DNA from: Actinoplanes sp. N902-109
GTDB lineage: Bacteria > Actinomycetota > Actinomycetes > Mycobacteriales > Micromonosporaceae
NCBI RefSeq assembly: GCF_000389965.1
Contig: NC_021191.1
Location: 3,783,501 to 3,847,500 of the forward strand
DNA: 64,000 nt
Reading direction: 5' to 3'
The position numbers and the translations under genes were made by a program. Below the pieces are notes generated by a model. It was not told where the DNA came from and searched no databases. It saw only the letters and a program-made list of their open reading frames with translations. Numbering within the stretch: the first letter of the stretch is position 1; each line of letters begins with the position of its first letter. Below are positions 32,806-39,600 of this stretch, in pieces.

Positions 32806-33371
32806 GCCGGGCTCCCCGTACTCGTCGTGCCGGGGTGCGGCGGCGCCAGTGCCCGGCCGTAGCTGAACCGCGGGAACCGCCACAGACCGTCGGCGTCCGG
32901 CGGGAAGAACCCCAGGTGCCGCAGCCCCGGGTGGCCCTGCGCCAAGGCGTCCGCGGTGGCCAGGTGCGCGGCACTGTCGAACGCCATGTTGCTGAACAGC
33001 GCGAGCCCCACCCACAGCTGCTTCTCCGGGTGCTCCGGCGCGGTCAGCTCCTGCACCAGCGCGGTGCGGTGCTCGAACGGCAGCGCCACGAAGGCGGGCA
33101 CCGCCGGGTCCAGCTCGACGCCGTGGCGCGCGGCGTACTCCTCGGCGTGCATGGTCAGGATGTCGGCGAGGCCGTCGAGGCTGTCGGCCAGCCCGCCGGC
33201 CGGCAGCCGCAACAGGTCCAGCGCCCCGGCCGCCACCGCGCCCGCGCCCGGGGCCGCACCGGCCACCGCGCGGTCGCCGGGACCGCGCCGCTCGCCGGGC
33301 ACAATGGTGTCGGCGAACGCCTCGATGGTCTGCGCTCGCACCGGATCTTCCAGCACACTCTCGTCGGGCAC
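32802..33371 (-). CDS. DUF5987-like small subunit of GMC oxidoreductase
   Basis: A 189-residue helical protein with no catalytic motif. It has the pattern of the small proteins encoded next to GMC dehydrogenases (gluconate 2-dehydrogenase subunit 3-like, DUF5987): FADTIVPGERRGPGD near the N-terminus, then a series of helices (TMHAEEYAARHG; ALPFEHRTALVQEL). It has no signal peptide. Its stop overlaps the GMC start by four bases. It probably folds or holds the large subunit. It is first in the three-gene operon, with a cluster-type promoter. Confidence 0.68.
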   Translation of the reverse strand: MPDESVLEDPVRAQTIEAFADTIVPGERRGPGDRAVAGAAPGAGAVAAGALDLLRLPAGGLADSLDGLADILTMHAEEYAARHGVELDPAVPAFVALPFEHRTALVQELTAPEHPEKQLWVGLALFSNMAFDSAAHLATADALAQGHPGLRHLGFFPPDADGLWRFPRFSYGRALAPPHPGTTSTGSPA

Positions 33372-33401
33372 GACGGCACCTCCTCATCTCGTGTGCCGCT
33401 C

Positions 33402-33443
33402 ATCGTGCGTCCGCGCCGGGGCACCGGACACCTTCGACAGTGC
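33402..33443 (-). promoter_or_regulatory. Cluster-type promoter for DUF5987-GMC-AhpD operon
   Basis: Minus strand GCACTGTCGAAGGTGT at 33443-33428, then 24 bases to the -10 hexamer CACGAT at 33407-33402. The ATG lies 30 bases further. Confidence 0.65.
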
Positions 33444-33480
33444 GGTTGCGCCGCCCCCGCCGGGCCCGCACCCGGGCAGC

Positions 33481-33522
33481 GCACGCGCGAAGACGCGGCC
33501 GTCCCGTGCCCGCGGTGAGGAT
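33481..33522 (+). promoter_or_regulatory. Cluster-type promoter for first DUF1702 gene
   Basis: GCACGCGCGAAGACGC at 33481-33496 and the -10 hexamer GAGGAT at 33517-33522 with 24 bases between GAAG and hexamer. The start codon is 45 bases further. Confidence 0.65.
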
Positions 33523-33567
33523 GAGGCCGGCAGCCGGGACCCGGCCGGCGCCGAGGAGGAGGTCGTC

Positions 33568-34554
33568 ATGCCGCACCTGCTGGGCGCTGTGCGCCGGCTC
33601 ATGCTCGCCCCGTCGCTGGCGGAGGTCACCTTCGCCCGCCGCGGTTTCCCGGTCACCGAGTCGGCGCGCACCCGGGCGCTGGAGGCCATCCCGCAGGCGG
33701 TGGTCTGCGGCTTCGAGTGGGGCATCGACACGCGCACGCAATGGGAGCTGGAACGCCGGTTGGAGCTGGTGGACGCCGAGCACCGCGGGTTCGCGTACGA
33801 GGGCGCCACGATGGCGCTCACCGTCCGCGACGCGATGGCGGGCGGGCGCGGTCACCGGGCCCGGGACCTGCTCGCCGGGCCGGGCCGGCCGCACACGTTC
33901 CTGACCTACATCGGGATCGGCTTCGCCATGGCCCGGCTGCCGCGCCCGCTGTGGCGCAGCGTGCTGCCGGACCTCAGCGGGGTGCCGTACTACCCGACGA
34001 TGAGCTGGCTGGCGGTCGACGGCTACGGCTTCGACCTGGCGTACTTCCACACCGACCGCTGGGTGGGTGCGCAGGAGCGGCCGCACCCGTACCCGTGGCT
34101 GGGCGACCGGGACTACTTCCCGCGGGCGTTCGACCAGGGCGTCGGGCGGGCGCTGTGGTTCGTGCACGGCGGTGAGCCCGCCGACGTGGCCGCGGTGATC
34201 GGCGGGTTCGCCGCGGGCCGCCGGGCCGACCTGTGGAGCGGCGCCGGGCTGGCCGCCACGTTCGCCGGGGGCACCGACCGCGGCGGGTTCGCCGCGCTGC
34301 GCTCGCTGGCGGGCCGGCACCGCACGGACGTCGCGCAGGGGGCGGTGTTCGCCGCCCGGGCCCGCTCGTACGCCGGCTTCGTGCCCGCGCACACCGGGAC
34401 GGCGGTGCAGGTGCTCGCCGGTCTGCCGGTGGACCGGGCGACGGAACTCGCCGATGCCACCGCCGTGCCGGAGTCGGCGAGCGGGACGCTGCCGGCGTAC
34501 GAGCAGTGGCGCCGGCGGATCCGGGCAGCAGTGCCGGTGCACGACCCGGTCTGA
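33568..34554 (+). CDS. DUF1702 enediyne-associated protein, copy A
   Basis: A 328-residue protein of the DUF1702 family found next to enediyne PKS genes. It shares with copy B the blocks RGFAYEGATMA (around 75), DGYGFDLAYFHT (around 150), FDQGVGRALWFVHG (around 188) and RRADLWSGAGLAATFAGG. No catalytic motif or membrane segment is evident. Such proteins are conserved unknowns of the enediyne cassette and are thought to help the core polyketide on its way to the enediyne. The start at ATG 33568 follows GAGGAGG. It is monocistronic, ending at a hairpin. Confidence 0.82.
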   Translation: MPHLLGAVRRLMLAPSLAEVTFARRGFPVTESARTRALEAIPQAVVCGFEWGIDTRTQWELERRLELVDAEHRGFAYEGATMALTVRDAMAGGRGHRARDLLAGPGRPHTFLTYIGIGFAMARLPRPLWRSVLPDLSGVPYYPTMSWLAVDGYGFDLAYFHTDRWVGAQERPHPYPWLGDRDYFPRAFDQGVGRALWFVHGGEPADVAAVIGGFAAGRRADLWSGAGLAATFAGGTDRGGFAALRSLAGRHRTDVAQGAVFAARARSYAGFVPAHTGTAVQVLAGLPVDRATELADATAVPESASGTLPAYEQWRRRIRAAVPVHDPV

Positions 34555-34566
34555 CCAGGCCTGCGA

Positions 34567-34596
34567 CGGCGCTTCCGGCCGGGGCCGGAAGCGCCG
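34567..34596. terminator. Bidirectional hairpin terminator
   Basis: A 13-base stem with a 4-base loop (about 34567-34579 with 34584-34596) between the converging stops of the DUF1702 gene (34554) and the TIGR03084-like gene (34610). Confidence 0.75.
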
Positions 34597-34609
34597 GTCC
34601 GCAACCGCG

Positions 34610-35401
34610 TCAGGCGAACTGCCCGGGCTGCCGGCCCTCGCCGGCCGGTCCGCGGTAGGCCTGCGCGAGGTCCAGCCAGTGCTCCGCCTCGGCACCCTCG
34701 GCCGTCACCGCCAGGTCGGCGCGGTGCCGCCGCCGGGTGACCAGCAGGCAGAAGTCGACGGCCGGCCCGCTCACCCGCTGGCCGGCGTCGTCCGGCCCGA
34801 ACGTCCACACCTGGGTGCCGGAGGGCGCGGTGATCTCGAAGCGGAACTCGGTGTCCGGCGTCGGCAGGCCACGCGCCTGGTAACCGAAGTCCCAGGTGCG
34901 CACCCCGAACTCGACCAGGTGGCGCATCCGGTCGGTGCGCACCGGCTCGACGCCCAGCGCGTCGGCGATGTCCTGCCCGTGGCCGAACAGCTCCATCAGC
35001 CCGGCACCGGCGAGCACCGCCGGCGGGATCGGGCGCACCAGCCACGGCAACAGCTGCCCGGGTGCCGCGGCGGCCAGGGCCTTGCCGGCGGCGGCCCGCT
35101 CGGTGCGCCACCGGTCCAGCGCGGCGGCGGGTGACAGCTCCAGCAGCGGCGCCATCGCGGCGGCCACGTCCGCGGCGAACTCGCCGGTGAGCCGGCTGAC
35201 CAGCGCGCGGAACCGGTCCGGCTCGGCAGCGGCCATCCCGGCCATCGTGAACACCGCGGTCAGGTGGGCGATCTGGTGGTGCACGGTCCAGCCGGGCGCC
35301 GGGGTGGGCGTGTGCCAGCCGGCGTCGTCGAGACCGGCCACGAGCCGGTCCACCTCGGCACCCTCGTGCGCCAGGTCGTCGAACACATCGGTTGCGGTCA
35401 T
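34610..35401 (-). CDS. TIGR03084/mycothiol-dependent maleylpyruvate isomerase-like protein
   Basis: A 263-residue protein with an N-terminal DinB/MDMPI four-helix domain: WHTPTPAPGWTVHHQIAHLTAVF carries the first His ligands, and the late MELFGHGQDIADALG carries another. The C-terminal half has the wHTH-3-like strand pattern of the TIGR03084 group (WDFGYQARGLP, VWTFGPDDAGQRVSGPAVDFCLL). Relatives use mycothiol as cofactor or bind metal. A detoxifying thiol-transfer role would fit an enediyne locus but is not shown. The start is ATG 35401 with GGAAGGA upstream. It lies between the two DUF1702 genes. Confidence 0.75.
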   Translation of the reverse strand: MTATDVFDDLAHEGAEVDRLVAGLDDAGWHTPTPAPGWTVHHQIAHLTAVFTMAGMAAAEPDRFRALVSRLTGEFAADVAAAMAPLLELSPAAALDRWRTERAAAGKALAAAAPGQLLPWLVRPIPPAVLAGAGLMELFGHGQDIADALGVEPVRTDRMRHLVEFGVRTWDFGYQARGLPTPDTEFRFEITAPSGTQVWTFGPDDAGQRVSGPAVDFCLLVTRRRHRADLAVTAEGAEAEHWLDLAQAYRGPAGEGRQPGQFA

Positions 35402-35435
35402 GGGCCGTCCTTCCAGAGGCGGGCGTGGTGACAGC

Positions 35436-35477
35436 AGCATCGGCCGCCCGGGCCGGCGGCGTCTTCTTCACCGATGC
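35436..35477 (-). promoter_or_regulatory. Cluster-type promoter for TIGR03084-like gene
   Basis: Minus strand GCATCGGTGAAGAAGA at 35477-35462; the -10 hexamer GATGCT at 35441-35436 is 24 bases past GAAG. Confidence 0.5.
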
Positions 35478-35549
35478 GTTCCGGGTAACGCCGCACGACG
35501 GAAGAACCCTTACCCGGGGCCTGCGGCGCATGCTCGCAGAAGCGGCGCG

Positions 35550-35591
35550 GCACCGTCGAAGTAGACGCCCCGCAGCGCCCGGCGGCAGCAT
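35550..35591 (+). promoter_or_regulatory. Cluster-type promoter for DUF1702-PKSE operon
   Basis: GCACCGTCGAAGTAGA at 35550-35565 and the -10 hexamer CAGCAT at 35586-35591, 24 bases past GAAG. It drives the enediyne PKS operon. A separate 8-base inverted repeat, CCGGGTAA-N21-TTACCCGG (35481-35517), lies just upstream. Confidence 0.6.
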
Positions 35592-35628
35592 TTTCCCGAC
35601 GCATTCTTGCGATTTACCGGAGGACCTC

Positions 35629-36594
35629 GTGCCTACTTTGCTCCGGCGCCTGCGACGGCGGATCCTCACCCCGGACGTGGCCCAGACACGGCTGCGCACC
35701 CGCGGATTCCATGAAAAGGACACGGCCTCCAAAGAATTGCTGGAGACCGTCGGCGAGACTTTCCTGTACGGCTACGCGCGTATCGCCGAGGCGGCCTACC
35801 CGGCCGCTGCCGAAACCGCACTGGAAAACGTTCCGGCGCGCTTTCGCGGGTTCGCGTACGAGGGCGCCACGATGGCCTGCGCGATGCTCGACGGGCTGCC
35901 GTTCGGCGGGCGCGGCCGGGTCCGCGCGTTCCTGTCCGGCCCGGCCGATCCGCACGTCTACATGGCCTACGTCGGCGTCGGCTGGGCGATGGCCCGGCTG
36001 CCCCGGCTGCGCTGGTCCGCGCTGTCCGCCCCGGACCCGGTGCTGCGCTGGCTGGTGCTCGACGGCTACGGCTTCCACCAGGCGTACTTCCACACCCGCG
36101 ACTACGTGCAGGGGCAACGCCGCGACACCGTCGTGCCGTGGCGCTCCGACGCCGAGGACGGCTACGCCGGGCACGCCTTCGACCAGGGCATCGGCCGGGC
36201 CCTGTGGTTCGTCTGCGGCACCGATGCCGACCGGGTCGCCGGCACCGTCGAGGGCTTCGCCGAGCAGCGGCGCGCCGACCTGTTCAGCGGCGCCGGGCTG
36301 GCCGCCACGTACGCCGGTGGGGCCGGCGCCGAGGAGCTGCGCCGGCTGGCGGAGCGGGCCGGCGAGCACCGCGCGGCGGTGGCGCAGGGCAGCGCCTTCG
36401 CCGCCTCGGCGCGGATCCGGGCGGGCCTGGCGGATGCGCACACCGACCTGGCCACCGGCGTGTTCTGCGCCATGCCGGCCAAGGAAGCGGCCGAGCAGTG
36501 CGACCGCACCCGGCCGGTTCCCGGTGAGGTGGCCGGCGTCGCGTACGAGGCCTGGCGTTCCCGCCTTCGCGACGTCTTCGCCGCCGTGTCCTGA
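35629..36594 (+). CDS. DUF1702 enediyne-associated protein, copy B
   Basis: A 321-residue paralogue of copy A, starting at GTG 35629 behind GGAGGA. The same blocks appear: RGFAYEGATMACAMLDG, DGYGFHQAYFHTRDY, FDQGIGRALWFVCG and RRADLFSGAGLAATYAGG. The N-terminus differs most (ILTPDVAQTRLRTRGF). It leads the operon DUF1702-PKSE-thioesterase-flavin reductase-P450 and is 29 bases from the PKSE start. Clusters of this class often carry more than one DUF1702 gene, so the pair is probably functional rather than redundant. Confidence 0.84.
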   Translation: MPTLLRRLRRRILTPDVAQTRLRTRGFHEKDTASKELLETVGETFLYGYARIAEAAYPAAAETALENVPARFRGFAYEGATMACAMLDGLPFGGRGRVRAFLSGPADPHVYMAYVGVGWAMARLPRLRWSALSAPDPVLRWLVLDGYGFHQAYFHTRDYVQGQRRDTVVPWRSDAEDGYAGHAFDQGIGRALWFVCGTDADRVAGTVEGFAEQRRADLFSGAGLAATYAGGAGAEELRRLAERAGEHRAAVAQGSAFAASARIRAGLADAHTDLATGVFCAMPAKEAAEQCDRTRPVPGEVAGVAYEAWRSRLRDVFAAVS

Positions 36595-36623
36595 CACCAC
36601 CATCACGAGGAGAACGTGCCCGC

Positions 36624-39600
36624 ATGAGCAGGATCGCCATCGTCGGCATGGCGTGCCGATACCCCGACGCCACCTCGCCCCGCGAACTCTGGGAGAACGC
36701 CCTCGCCGGGCGCCGGGCCTTCCGCCGGCTGCCCGACGTGCGGATGCGGCTGGACGACTACTACGACGCCGACCCGGCCGCCCCGGACCGCTTCTACGCC
36801 CGCACCGCCGCGGTGCTCGAGGGCTACGAGTTCGACCGGGTCGGCTTCCGGATCGCCGGCAGCACGTACCGGTCCACCGACCTCACCCACTGGCTGGCGC
36901 TGGACATGGCCGCGCGGGCGCTCGCCGACGCCGGGTTCCCGGCCGGGCGCGAGCTGCCGCGCGAGCGCACCGGGGTGGTCGTCGGCAACACGCTCACCGG
37001 CGAGTTCAGCCGCGCCGCTCAGCTGCGGCTGCGCTGGCCGTACGTGCGCCGCACCACCGCGGCGGCGCTGCGCGAGCAGGGCTGGGACGACGAGCGCACC
37101 GCGGCGTTCCTGGACGCCCTGGAGGTCCGCTACAAGGAGCCGTTCCCGCCGATCGACGAGGACAGCCTCGCCGGTGGGCTGTCCAACACCATCGCCGGGC
37201 GCATCTGCAACTACTTCGACCTGGGCGGCGGTGGCTACACCGTGGACGGCGCCTGCTCGTCGTCGCTGCTGTCGGTGACCACGGCCTGCCGGTCGCTGCT
37301 CGACGGGGACCTCGACGTGGCCGTCGCAGGCGGGGTGGACCTGTCCATCGACCCGTTCGAGATCATCGGTTTCGCCAAGACCGGCGCGCTGGCCCGCGAG
37401 GAGATGCGGGTCTACGACCGCCGTTCCAACGGTTTCTGGCCCGGCGAGGGCTGCGGGATGGTCGTGCTGATGCGCGAGGAGGACGCGCTCGCCGCGAACC
37501 GCACGGTGTACGCCACCGTGGCGGGCTGGGGTGTCTCCTCCGACGGCAGCGGCGGCATCACCCGGCCCGAGGCGGACGGCTACCGGCTGGCGCTGCGCCG
37601 GGCGTACCAGCGGGCCGGCTTCGGCATCGAGACGGTCGCGTTGTTCGAGGGGCACGGCACCGGCACCGCGGTCGGTGACGCCACCGAGCTGGGGGCACTG
37701 TCCGCCGAGCGGGCCGCAGCCGACCCGCACGCCGCCCCCGCGGCCATCGGCTCGATCAAGGCGATGATCGGTCACACCAAGGCCGCCGCGGGGGTGGCCG
37801 GGCTGATCAAGGCCGCGATGGCGGTCCGCAACGGCGTGCTGCCGCCCACGCTGGGCTGCGCCGACCCGCACGAGCTGCTGCGCCGCGACGGTGCCCCGCT
37901 GCGGGCCCTGCGCGGCGCCGAGCCGTGGCCGGAGCAGCCGGTGCGGGCCGGGGTGACCGCGATGGGGTTCGGCGGCATCAACACCCACATCGTGCTGGAA
38001 CGCAGCCGGCCCCGCGCCGCGGCCGGGTGGGACAGCCGCACGGCCACGCTCGCCGCGTCGCTGCAGGACGCGGAGCTGCTGCTCGTCGATGCCGACTCAC
38101 CGCAGGACCTGGGCACGCGGCTGGCCGGGCTGCGCGACCGGGCCGAGATCCTCTCGTACGCCGGTCTGGGCGATCTGGCCGTGAGCCTGCACGCCGAGCT
38201 GGCCGGGCGGCCGTACCGGGCCGCCGTGGTTGCGTCCTCGCCGGAGCAGGCGGTGCGGCAGCTCTCCCGGGCGGTCGACGCGCTCGCTGCCGGGGAGACC
38301 CGGATGACCGATGCCGCGGCCGGCTGCTTCCTGGGCCATGTCAGCGCGCCGGGCCGGCTCGGCCTGCTGTTCCCCGGGCAGGGTTCCGGGCGCGGGACCA
38401 GCGGCGGTGCGCTGCGCCGCCGGGTCGCCGAGGCGGCCGAGGTCTATGCCCGCGCCGCGCTGCCGGTCACCGGTGACATGGTGGCCACCGCGGTCGCCCA
38501 GCCCCGCATCGTCACCGGCTCGCTCGCCGGCCTGCGCGCGCTCGACGTGCTCGGGCTGGACGCGAGCGTCGCCGTCGGGCACAGCCTCGGCGAGCTGGCC
38601 GCGCTCACCTGGGCCGAGGCCATGGACGCCGGCACGCTGCTGCGGGTGGCCCGCGAGCGTGGCGCCACGATGGCCGAGCACAGCGCGTCCGGCACGATGG
38701 CCGGCCTGAGCGTGGGGCCCGACCGTGCCGAGGAGCTGATCGCCGGGCTGCCGGTCGTGGTGGCCGGTCTCAACGGGCCCGAGCAGACCGTCGTGGCCGG
38801 CCCGGTGGACGCGGTGCGGCAGGTCGTGGCGCGGACCCGCGAGACCGGCGTGGACGCCCGGGAACTCGCCGTCTCGCACGCCTTCCACTCGCCGCTGGTC
38901 GCCGCCGCGGCCGGGGCGTTCGCCGAACGGCTCACCGGCGAGCGCTTCCACCCGGTCGGCCGGCGGGTGGTGTCGACCGTCACCGGGGAGGCGCTGGCGC
39001 CGGGCACCGACGTGCCCGCCCTGCTGCGCCGCCAGATCACCGACCCGGTGCTGTTCGCGCCCGCGCTGACCCTGGCCGCCAAGGACGTGGACCTGTTCAT
39101 CGAGGTGGGGCCGGGCCGGGTGCTGACCACGCTGGCCGGTGCCGTCACCGAGGTGCCCGCGGTGGCGCTGGACACCGACGACGAGTCGCTGCGGTCGCTG
39201 CTCACGGTGGCCGCCGCCGCCTTCGCCGTCGGCGCCGCCGACCGTTGCCCGGCGCTGTTCACCGGCCGGCTCACCCGGGAGCTGCCGGACCAGCCGCAGT
39301 TCCTGGCCAGCCCGTGCGAGGCCGCACCCGCCATCGACCTGCCGGTGCCCGCGGCACCGGAACCGGCTGCCGCCGCACCGGCGGTCGACGCCGCCGCGGA
39401 CCCGGCCGGGGAGACCACCGTCGAGCTGCTGCGCCGGCTCGCCGCCGAACGCGCCGAGCTCCCGGCCGGTCTGGTGCACGACGACAGCCTGCTCCTGGAC
39501 GACCTGCACCTGAGCTCCATCACGGTGGGTCAGATCGTCAACGAGGCGTCGCGCCGGCTCAACCTGCCGCCGGCCCAGGCGCCGGCGAACTTCGCGACCG

